From NCBI GenBank assembly GCA_030323885.1, contig CM059187.1, positions 129,896,424 to 129,960,423 of the forward strand: a stretch of DNA of 64,000 bases, given 5' to 3'. How positions within the stretch are numbered: position 1 is the first letter of the stretch; every line of letters starts with the position of its first letter. Under the pieces are notes generated by a model that was not told the DNA's origin, did not search any database, and saw only the letters and a program-made list of their open reading frames with translations. This DNA is from Branchipolynoe longqiensis. Lineage: Eukaryota; Annelida; Polychaeta; Phyllodocida; Polynoidae. Positions 36,301 to 48,300 of the stretch are shown here, piece after piece. The position numbers were made by a program, and so were the translations under genes.

Positions 36301-39300
36301 ACTATCAGCATTTTTATTTAGAGAAGAACAATGAAGGAAAATCAAGGAAGTAAACATTAAGATATATAAAAACAAACAGACAAAATGGTACAGAGGTCAT
36401 GTGGAAGACACATGGCATTAACTTCAGGAAATAATATCTTAAAATTTGTATTTAAAAAGGCAAACAGAAAAAACTATAGGGTTAATGGGAATTAACATTC
36501 TCCATAGAAAATACATTTATTTAAAAAAAGAGGTGAATATTCAATCAATAATCGAAGCTTTAAAAGGTAGTTTTATTCATTGCCAATATAGTTCCTATCG
36601 CACATTGTGAATATATTTCACCGAGTTTCACATTAGAATAGGGTTTCTGGGAATATAATGTGTATGAAGGAAATAAGAAAGTTGTGAGGTCTCCCATCCA
36701 TTTCCCATGTGAGAGATCGTTGAATTAATCCCAGACTGAGTAAAACCAAAACTTACCAAATTTATATTGGCGCTACACTGCCTGGCATTTAAAATCACTA
36801 CGACAGGACAATGACTCATTTGACTACGGGTTAGGATAATGTGACTTGAGTGTGATGTTGGGTCATGGTATACCAGTGGGGCAGCACTATCAAACAACAT
36901 TTTTAAGGCGGTACCTGTCCTCAAATGAACTTAGATGTTACTAGGACTTAACTGATCCACCCACCAATAACTCAAAATCCAAACCCCAAATCGCGATATA
37001 TCCGGCGACCTTAAACCATGTGTACCAGTCAGTTTGCCATGTATACAATGGCAAGGCCAATGAACTCTGTTGTGAAGTAGGCGGGGAGGGTGGATCAGGG
37101 GGTGGGGGTACAGGAGGAGGTGTGGGTTGTTTTCATGTCCCCAGGGTATCACGAGTACACGTGTACCGACATGACCTAGAGTTTTATGCGCATCTGCCAC
37201 ACTTTAAGCTAGCAGTTACTTCATTCACCACAGAGCGGACTCAACTGGGCTCTTACCTAGGTGTGATGTAATCTTACACAAAAACTCCTGATGTAACACA
37301 TTTGTCAATGGCCGGCAGCTGGGAGTCATTGCCACAGGGGGTTTAGGTTAAATGTCATTAGGGAGGCTCACCCCAAAAAGATAGTCGCCCCGTTTTTTCC
37401 TTAAAGAACAAATAAATAAACTAACGCGTTTGTTGTTGGTTGTTGTTTTACATCCTAGCAATATATATGGTCACATCAGGGCGAGTACCGACTTGCGACG
37501 GTGCGCACTCACTGCAACTTTATAGTGCTGCCCCACTGGGAGACCAGGCCGCCAGCATCATTACCCACAGATACTGTGCTAACCAGTCCTTGTTGTATCC
37601 TATTAGTTCCGAGCACTAGGCTAGGTAGCAACAATTGTAGAAGTCATTGCTTTGACTCGGATCTGTTTCGAACTCCCGACCTTCCACACGGGAAACCAGC
37701 GCTCTACCAATTTGGCCAATGCGTCCGTAAGTAAACTACCAAATAAAGTATTATTTGACATTAACTAAAATATTGATACCCTCTTAATTAAAGTTGCATA
37801 GTCCGATGGTTTTGAGCTTCTGAAATTTTCTGAGATAAATACATTAGGTTGATCGTTATTATGTACCTTACTTTAGCTTGAAGTAACTTTTATTTTAAGT
37901 GGCTAACTTTTGAGATATTTGAAGTGGGACCATGCAAAATTAATTTTGGCAAGCATGCCAAAACTGACTCCAACAGGTTATACAATTGCATCGGCATTCC
38001 CTTCTGTGTGGTGACAAATGTTTAATAAGTGCACCAGTATCTCAGTTGGATATGTAGAATCACATTTAGATAATTGTTTTGGTTTTGAAAATTTGATATT
38101 TTCATCGGACTATGCAGCTTTAACATCGCAGCTGACTGGTTATCAACACCCTGACCTACGCCGTCCTGACATGACCTCAGATGTTGCTGGGACGTAAAAC
38201 TCCAACAAACCCTGACATACGTAATTAGTCATTATACCAACCCATCAACCACACCTGTGTGCAGGCAGCAGAGCCTACTACTTCTCCACCTGTGCACCAA
38301 ACTATGCACTGTAACTGTCTCTGTGTGTGCTACCATTTTGTTGTTGTTGTTGTTGTACATATAGTTTATTCATTGAATAAAGTCTTTTGTCAGCGCCGTG
38401 GCATTGGTCTTCCAGCCATGTGACAATACAGTTATTTACAATATATGTAGTCTGATATTGTCATCAGCAGCTAGCTCAAATCAGCTGAAATAACAATATT
38501 AAACATTCAAAGACTTACATATGGTATAGTTTGACAATTCATATATAAAAATAGTAGTTATATGTTGTATTCATACACACTTAGATACATACATGTGTAT
38601 TGATTAGACCTTTACATTATGGAGTGATTAGGTCCATTAGTGTAGGAAGGACCCTTGGCTGGAATATTCACTGCACCAATTTTCTGGATTGCTGCAGTGT
38701 GGTTCATCCCGTCCCTAGTAAGTCCAGCGGCCAGATTAGTGGAATGCAGGGTCACAGCCTTAGATTATATCTGAACACAGGTAGTGAAACCATTCCAAAG
38801 GGAATTTTCTGTCATGATACACCGGGCATTACAACTAAGCACACACAATGTCATGTCGTTTACTACCACAATACCACAGTCTGTGTTGCAATGTTACACT
38901 TTATGCACATAACCTATGAACTGTTGAACTGGCTTAAAGTTAAGTCAAGGTGCATTCCCACAAAGGAGCCAAGAAAGGTTATTTCAAACTGAAGTAAAGT
39001 AGATTATAATGACCAATATAATATATTGACTTTATTTACTAAACAAAATAATAATGCAGACACTCATGACCACGGGACTATGTATCTTTAACCATGAAAG
39101 ATAGCTTAAACTTAAAACAGATTATAATGATCATCTAATATATTTATTTACTAAAAAAAAAGAGAGAGAAGAAAAACAGACAAACTTAAAACTACGGGGC
39201 TATGCAACTTTCATTGTGAAAAAATACCTAAAACAGATTATAATGATCCATCTAATATATTTATTTACTACAAAAAAAGGAATAAAAACATTAAAAACTT

Positions 39301-42300
39301 TGCAACTTTAACTGTGAAAGATTACCTAAAGCAGATTATAATGATCCATCTAATATATATATTTACTAAAAAATATATATATTAGATGAAAAAAGAAGAA
39401 AATGTGGTATCACACAAAGTGTGAAAATCCCATTTTAATCGTGAATGATTTTTTTACCCAGCTCCGATATGGGAAAGACCGACTATACTCATCTAATTCA
39501 CTCGACGTATGCACAACCTACATAATTAAGATTCAGTTGTAGATAAATATGGCAGGTACGCAATCATCACTATGCAAGTCTGATGTCTCTAACTACTAAG
39601 TAGTACTTCCTAACTGGGTGAAGGTCATTCAGCAGTAGGTATCTGTCTGTTTGACTACAGACGGCAGACCAGGCTAACGTGAGCCCACACAGAACCATAT
39701 TTGAACTCAAAGGTAAACAAAAGATGCATCACTGTTGTGACTGCAGGACATCCAAGGTGCAAGTGTGTTTGTGTGTCAATGCAGTCTCCACTCACCCTCT
39801 AGAGCTATATTAGGCCTATTTTAATTGCGCACACCCAAACAAAGGTTCTGTCTGGTCTTTCCAATTAAAGCACTTGTGGCCGCCAATTAAAATATTGAAT
39901 CCAGCGCCAACAGTCCGTCCGGGTCCAGCAAACAGTATTGTCAGTGGGCGAAATAATGTTGTCAATTAGGGCACTGAAGTGTGTGCTAAACACAGGAGAC
40001 GGCGCCAATCTATGGTACTTAGCTAATCTAATTTGCATCAAAAGCTGTGTTTACACGGGCGAGTTAAAACGCCTTAGGTAGAACCAGTTGCCTAGATCGG
40101 TTTACATTTGCCCGTGTAAATGCGCCGCTGAGGCGTTTTAGGGCTGAAACGTTTCACCTGAAACGTTTCATGTATACCATCTCAGGAGGTCGTTTACAGG
40201 AACCGTTTTAGATAAAACGTTTTGTAAATGGTCGTGTAAACGGTAGCATGATACTTGAGGCGTTTTACTGACGTCACACGCATGCGCACACGACCGTATC
40301 GTTTGTTTTCTTCCGGTTACCCGCATTCGCGTAAGCAATCTGATCTTTTCGAAACGGTGAAGCGTATGCGCAGATAGAAGACTTCCGCCTTGAACCGGTT
40401 TAAGTACTGCCCGTGTAGATGCGACACACTTTCCATCTCGGTCCATGTAAATGCGCTACTAAAATGCTTCAGGTAAAACGCTTTGCCTAGATCGTTTTAC
40501 TTTTTGACCGTGAAAACGCAGCTATACTGTCGCTTTAGTAATCTGTCAAGTCGGCCCCATTAATTCAGCCCAGTGTGAGCATTTAAAGTTGCATAGTCCG
40601 ATGGGTTTCAGTTTGTCTTTTTTCCCCCTTTTCCTTTTTGTTGTTGCCAACAATTATATTAGGTTACATCTACATTTCTTCAGTTTAAAGTAACTTTTAT
40701 TGTAAATGGCAAACATACAAAGCCAAATTAATTTAGGCATGCACGTCGAAATTCTCGCACCTTAGACGTCAGTAATAATAGGTTCTATTAACCTGACTTG
40801 GCATTCTTTTCTCTGCAGGAAGACATGCTTAAAGGGGCCAGATATAGGTCGCTGGCGACGGAACTGTACTCCGACAAATGCTCTCCAAGCACAACCTTGT
40901 TTGGGTTTTATGTTTAAAGAACCAAATATGTGTGGGGAGAGTAGGGGACCCACTTCACCACCAGAAGTGGGTCAGTTCTGAACTGGTACTAGCTGGCAGC
41001 TGTTGTTTTTAAAATGGCTGGGTGAGTGGAGAGAAGGGAGAGTAAAACTGGGGTATTTTCAATCTTCTTTAGAGTAGTTCAATCAGGAAATATATTTGTG
41101 TAATGTAAAATATATGTTAGTACAATTACATTGCATAATTCAATGAGAAACAGATATAGATGAAAAACGTTTTTTTGTTGATGAGTGTAAAAAATGTTCT
41201 GCTGTGCATGGGGTTTGAACCCACACCACCAAACAACTTCAGATTACAAGTCCAACACTCTAACCACTAGGCCACAGAGATCACACATAACTAATAGTCT
41301 CAGTTCTCCCTCCAGTCGCTGCGGCGGCGGCGATTTGTGTACTTTAGATTCGTCGATTCGAAAATATTAATATCGCCGCCTTTGCGGCAGCAGCGTTAAT
41401 TTCGCTTCGGATTTAGGGTTAATAAATTTCACTTATTGCGTATGTAAATCTATCAAATATGATCGCATTGAATAGATTTGGGCGTAAGAAATTCACGCCG
41501 ATTCGGCGGCCACGGCGGCGGCCATGTACTTTACACTCGTCGATTCGAAAATATTAATATCGCCGCCTTTGCGGCAGCAGCATTAATTTTGCTTTGGATT
41601 TAGGGTTAATTTGAATAAATTTCACTTATTGCGTATGTAAATCTATCAAAATGATCGCATTGAATAGATTTGGGTGTAAGAAATTCACGCCGATTCGGCG
41701 GCGGCCATGTTTGGTTAACGTTGGACAGTATGGATATCGACGTCGCTGCGGCGGCGGCGATTTGTTTACTTTACACGCGTCGATTCGAAAATATTAATAT
41801 CGCCGCCTTTGCGCCAGCAGCGTGAATTTCGCTTCGGATTTAGGGTTAAATTGATCATATTTCACTTATTGCGTATGTAATTCTGTTAAATATGACTGCA
41901 TTTAATAGATTAGGGCGTAAGAAATTCACGCCGATTCGACGTCTTTGTTTACCTACAACCGGAAGTGGCCTCGTTCTCGCGAAATTAGGACATGGCCAAA
42001 CCGTGGCATCGTGTATTCACAAATAGCCTGAACTGATAGTACTAACCATGTGTGGTCTCTGTGGCCTAGTGGTTAGAGTGTTGGACTTGTGATCTGAAGT
42101 TGTTTGGTGGTGTGGGTTCAAACCTCACCCACTGCACAACATTTTTTACATTAAAAAAAAATAAAAGGTTTTTCATCTATATCTGTTTCTCATTGAATTA
42201 TGCAATGTAATTGTACTAACATATATTTTACATTACGCAAATATATTTCCTCATTGCACTACTCTAAAGAAGATTGAAAATACCTCAGTATTACCCTCCC

Positions 42301-45300
42301 TTCTCTCCACTCACCCAGCACAACAATCTAGGTCACTCTCTTGTGCACCACCAAGTGGAAAAGTTCAGTACTAAGCATGTACCACCCCTGTGGCACACAT
42401 CTGAACTATTCTGAGTTCGTTTGTTTTCCCGGCGACGAATATCTCCTCCCTTTAAGAAGTACAACAGTATCTAAGTTGGGTATGTAGAATCTAATTCAAT
42501 TGTTTTTGAGTAAACAATTTAATAATTCCAGCGGACTATGCAACTGTAATAACAGCTGACTGGCCAAGATTTTCGTTTAGTTTATTGGGTGTGGATTACA
42601 ATCCAGCAACATTATGGTGCTGTCACATTACGACGCTTCTCACCAACGCGCGTCGACGTATGTGATTTTTTGGCGCAACATTGGGATACGCTAGGAAGCG
42701 TTACGCGCGCGTTAGTATTCGTTGATGGACGGCGATGGTCGGCTTGCGCAAAACTTTCGACGTGCGACGACGCGCGGGTGCCAACATTATGGTGACGTCG
42801 AGATACGTTACACGCGCTGGAATAACGTTATGCGAACGGTAGGCACACGCCACGTGCACATGAGGGTCGTTCCCACATGTTGCGCCAAACTGTTGCTTTG
42901 TTTGTCTGTTGTTGTTTTACGTCCTAGCAACATCTAAGGTCATATCAGGACAGTGCGTCAAACTTTTTTTTTTTTCCTCACAACATCGGCCGCACGCTAC
43001 CAATATGTAGCGCTGACACCGAAAAGTTTGACGTCTCTCGACGATTAAAACTGATTTTGCGAGTTGGTGGCGTGCCGGCGAGAAGCGTCCTAATGTAACA
43101 GCACCATAAAATATCATAACGAGATGGGCACCAACTTATGATAGTGTAAATTCATAGCGGCTTATAGAGCTCCCTCACTGGGATACTGTGCCCCTGCCGC
43201 CACCATGACACTATATGATCCTCTCAGCCAGATTATCCTGAAACTAACCCCATGATCCCCCGGTCATTGTTTTAATATCAAGCGACAGGCAAGCTAAGTG
43301 TCCTTCACGATTATCAACATTTTCACAAGTGTACAAAACATACACTTTTTCATGAACCCAACTCCCCCCCCCCCCCATTAAGTATACAATACAAATGTTG
43401 ATATTGCAGTGGGCCCGTAATGGCAAGAAGTGTGGGTTCGAATCCTCCCTAATTTAACCGACATTATTATAAGTATAATGGCCCTGTCATACTATGATGT
43501 ATTGCATCAGCGTATGCCCAATGGCTGAAATGGTCCCAATATGTCGAGATTCGTCAAACCTTTTTTATGCGAGAGGGCTAAGTTGGACGTATACATACCA
43601 TATACATGATGTACTGAACGTATGTCCGGCGTATGTATAGCGTATACATACCGTATAATACTGTATACATAACATGCTGAACGTATCCAGAACGTATGTC
43701 CGATCTATTGCTAGCGTGTGCCAGTGTATCATATAACGTATCAGAGCGTATGACTAACATATGGCTAACGTGCCTCCCAGCGAAAAACGCTCGCATACGC
43801 TCACACAATGTTTGCCGAATGCCAGCGAATGTTATATACGCTAGTCGTTCACCAGAAGAACGCCGTACACGTTACATGTCAAGGAATGTTGGAGCAATGC
43901 CAAATGAATGTTAGACATATGTTAGAAATACATTGTCAATATACAGACTCTACATTACCACCAGCTCTCCGTCAGACTATCGAAAGTCAACGTAGGGTTA
44001 CGTATGAACAACGTACCTCTAACGAATGTCTAATGTACATTGATGTAGGTCTAACATATGCCTGACATAACAGCCACACGTTGTCGCACGTCAAAGGTTT
44101 TGTGCATGCACAGAACTTTTGCGACCCCTTGACGAGCAACACCGTATAATGACAAACATAGACGTATACTAACGTACGCATAACGAACATCTGAGTAACA
44201 TATATCGATGTCGTGGCCCAAAATCACCTACGTCGGCGCATGTTTGCACAATGCGTCGTAGTGTGACAGGGCTATTAGAAAGCATATGGTGGGTCTTAAT
44301 CTCCTCCTTCCCCACAACATACGCTTGTGGAAATTTAGACAATTTTGAAGGACCCCTAAGGAAAAATATTAACTTCCATTAAACTTTTATTTGACTCAGT
44401 GAGGGATTAATCCCCTGACATTTCATAAGTAACGCGGCAGCTCAGTTCTGGAAAGTCGCTGGCTGATGAAATCGGACCATCATATCCAGTAAAAGAGCAC
44501 CACAACTAGTAGCAAGTGACAAACAATGCCTAAAATATAGGATTTGACAAGTGACGGCGCTACAGACATAAACAAACAACAATCTAGGGAAAAAAAACAT
44601 TTGATGATTTGTTTATCATGATCTATGTCAGCTTTTGAGAAGGAACTTAAAGCTGCATAGTCCGATGAAGACACAATTTTCAAAACCTAAACAATTATCT
44701 ACTGGTCCACTTATCAAACATTTACCGCCATATAGAAGGGTATGCTGAGACATTTTAATAGAACCTGTTAATGCAGAAGCCTATGGTGTCAGAGTTTTGG
44801 CCTGTTTGCCAAAACTAATTTAGCATGTTTGTACTTCAAATATCTCAAAACTTAGCCATTTAACATATAAGTTATTTCAAATTAAAGTAAGTTATATTAT
44901 ATCGATCAACCTAATATATTTATCTCAGAAAATGATAGAAAATCAAAACCATCGGACTATGCAACTTTAATCAGACAGATATCTTATTCAGCGCCTGGCC
45001 AGGAACTTGAGGAAGCGACAATTAGTATCAATTTTTAAGTCATTGGCCTGACTCGACCAGGGTTCGAACCTCACGATCTACCAAATCGGAAGACGGACGC
45101 TCAACTCTTTCGGCCATCCGGTCTGGTGGGGTTGAGGAAGGGGGAGGGGGGCACATAGTACTAATAGCATACCTACTTACATAGCCTACGTTTCTTGCCA
45201 TCAAAGGAGGGGCCAGAAGATCCCAACACACGTGTTAAGAAATGTGTTCTTGCTTCACAGATTATGGCACCTGACGACTCAAATTTGCTAAACAAAGTTG

Positions 45301-48300
45301 ACTGCGCTAAGGTCCCCGACCATGGTATAGTGTTTACCTGTTGCTCGGACAAAACAGCGGTGGCGGCGGCAGACTCCACGTGGCAGCTGTGTGTCTGTGT
45401 ACTAGCAGTACTCGTAATGACAGCAAGGCCCACGTGTGTCGGCGGCATATGTGTGTATGTGTCTGTGTGTGTGTGTGTTTGTATATAATCCGGGTGCATG
45501 TGTCCTTAGGTCCCTAGCTGTGTGTGGGGAGGGGGGGGGGGGGGGGGGGGGGGGGAGGCGGAGGGGGCGGATGCGGAGGGGAGGGAGGGGAGGGAGGGGA
45601 GAAGTGCATGGTATTTGGTAGTCTGGCTGGGTGCGAAAAGGGGCGGGGGAGAAGGCGATGGGGGAGGGGGAGGGGAGGGGGGAGGGGAGGGGAGGGGGAG
45701 GGGAGGGGAGGGGAGGGGAGGGGAGGGGAGGGGAGGGGGGAGGGGAGGGGGGGAGGGGAGGGGGGAGGGGGGGGGGGGGGGGGGGAGGGGAGGGGAGGGG
45801 GAGGGGAGGGGAGGGGAGGAGGGGGGGGAGGGGAGGGGAGGGGAGGGGGGAGGGGAGGGGAGGAGGGGAGGGGAGGGGAGGGGAGGGAGGGTGGGGAGGA
45901 GAGGAGAGGAGAGGAGAGGAGAGGGGGAGGAGAGGGAGGGAGGGGGGGGAGGGGAGGAAGGGGAGAGGGGGGAGGGGAGGAAGGGGAGAGATGGGGAGAG
46001 AGAGAGGGAGGGGAGAGGGGGGGGGGAGATGGGGGGAGGGAGGGAGAGAGGGGGAGGGAGGGAGGGACAAGGTTGTCATCGGAGAAGGGGGGGGGGGGGG
46101 AGGAGGGCGGCGGAGAAGAGGGGGAGACAGTGGGGGCAGGGAGGAGAGGGAAAAGGTGCAGGGAGTTCAAGCAGAACTGTGACGCACATGTGGGATTTGT
46201 AAAGTCAGTGACCCCATTGCATTTGCTTGACATAAACAGTCACAAATTATTTTTAACGCGGTCGGGAGAATCATTGTTCATTGGGCAAGTATCCAACTTT
46301 TAAAAAAAGGGACAAGATGCGACAGAATGAACTGACAGAATGAACTGAATATTAAGCCCACAACACGAATGCCAATTATCTGCTATTGTTACCCGCCATA
46401 TAAGCTGTGTTTACACGGGAGAGTTAAATCGCTTCATATAAATCGCCTTGCCTAGTTCGCCTCACATTTGCCGTGTAAACGCTCCTCTGAGGCGGATTAG
46501 GGCTGATTCACCTCATCTAGTTCGCTTCATATAAACCACTTCGCGAGGTAGTTTATATGAATCGATTCGGCTGGTTCCCAGGCGGCGATAGTATAAAATA
46601 GTAGTGCTTGCCGGCTACAGATGGAGCAGTAACTAATTGCTGGTGACCGGCAGTGTTAGGGCCCGATTAGGCCGAAATCTATTAAATGCGATCATATTTA
46701 ACAGAATTACATCCTCAAATAATGAAATTTAATTAAATTAACCTTCAATTCCAAGCGATATTAACGTAGCAGCTTCATCGGCGTCGAATCGACGAGTGTA
46801 AACTAAACAAATATATCAGTGCTTGCCGGCTACAGGCGGAACTAAGGCTGCTGGTTCCCGGCGCCGAAACACTTTCAAACTCGCTTCGTGTAAACGCGCC
46901 GCTACTTCGCTTCATATGAATCGCTTTGTCTAATTCGCTTCACAATTGCCCGTGTAAACATGGCTATAGATTTAACCTTTAAAAAGAAAAGGCTTCTAGA
47001 ATCCGATAGTATGCACCAGAAAGGAGATGATCAATGGGGTCAGCCTCATATGAGGGATTCTCTAACACATCAACACTTAGTCCCCTCTAAAACTTGCACA
47101 TATTGGCTCACCATGAGCAGGGTGCTGATGTTAAAGTTGCATATTCCGATGGTTTTGAGTTTCTGTCATTTTCTGAGATATATAGAGGGGGTGTAATGAC
47201 GTCACAAGACAACTTTCGGTGGCCATATTGGATTACATACAGAAGGCTTGCAACTGCCTACACTGTGCTTATTTACTGATTTTGTTGGTTTATTTGTCAA
47301 TGTTTTGAGCAGTTTGGCCTCAGAAGCTGTTACTAAATTGTTGTAAATAAACTGGATGTAAAAAATTGGATGTAAACTGCCAGAACACAAGAAAACTCTG
47401 TTTTACTGCATCTGCATGCATTCACAACATGGCTATGGAGGGTGCTCGTAATCCAAGATGGCTGACCGCTGACTGCTGAGTGATGATGTGACGTGCACTC
47501 CCTCTATTAGGTTGATCATTATTATCTACCTTACTTTAGGTGGAAGTAACTTTTATTTTAACAACAAATGATTAACAAGAGCACCGGTATCTAAGTTAGA
47601 TATGTAGAATCAAATCTAGATAATTGTTTTTGGTTTTGGAAATTTGATGTTTCATCGGACTATGCAGCTTTACTTGTAAGTGACAGCTGTCCAGCACCCC
47701 CACCCCAACCTCCACTGACCTGTTGATGGCATTTACTCCATTCATCGACCAAAAACAAGGCTTGTGCAACCCTCCATCTCCCCCCCACCCCACCCACAAC
47801 AGTGACAGCAGGCAACATGCATAAGTGAATAATTGAGTGATTTGGGTTTTAAATCCCAGCGACATCTAAATGTCATATCATGATGGGTACTGACTTGAGC
47901 CAGAGCTCAATCATGGCGACTTTATAGTGCTGCCCAACAATGACACAGAGTCACTAACATCATGATACAGCATCCCACTCAGTTACATTTACATGAGATT
48001 GAGATTATGTAACACGGGCAATAATTACCACAACTTCAAAGCAGGTCTGACAAGGCGCTACACACTAGACAGCAAATTCTCTGATTAAGGTGACAGGGGT
48101 TTTCTGAACAGGCAGAATGTCTCCTGGCATCTCTGTCCAAAATAATTCAACACCACTGCAAACACGACACCTCCCCTTGTAAAATGTTTTAATGGCATAG
48201 TTTGCCACAGGTGCTAAGAAATGTATCACACCTTGAAAAATTGTTCTGACAGCTCATCCGTTTAGGGTTTTTCTTTCTTGGAGATGAAGTTTATGCATCT

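Larger units (their letters stand above)
40828..42457. mobile_element. Composite inverted-repeat element F3 (1.63 kb)
   Basis: Outer ends: CTTAAAGGGGCCAGATATAG and, inverted, CTTAAAGGGAGGAGATATTC, both followed by GTCGC.GGCGA-like sequence. Inside are two head-to-head SINE2 copies (41,014-41,290 and 42,049-42,322), and between them a three-copy CpG-rich tandem array (41,316-41,960). No coding frame was seen. It is inserted within an F1 MITE, so it is younger than that copy. Confidence 0.82.
40583..42549 (+). mobile_element. MITE F1 copy interrupted by element F3
   Basis: Left half 40,583-40,827 (TTAAAGTTGCATAGTCCGAT) and right half 42,458-42,549 (CAGTATCTAAGTTGGGTATG to GGACTATGCAACTGTAA) together match F1; everything between is the inserted F3 composite. 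Confidence 0.85.

Noticed and set aside
45402..46303. Six overlapping open frames of 180-260 codons
   Set aside because: All are products of the (GGGGA)n simple repeat: Gly/Glu/Arg on one strand, Pro/Ser/Leu on the other.
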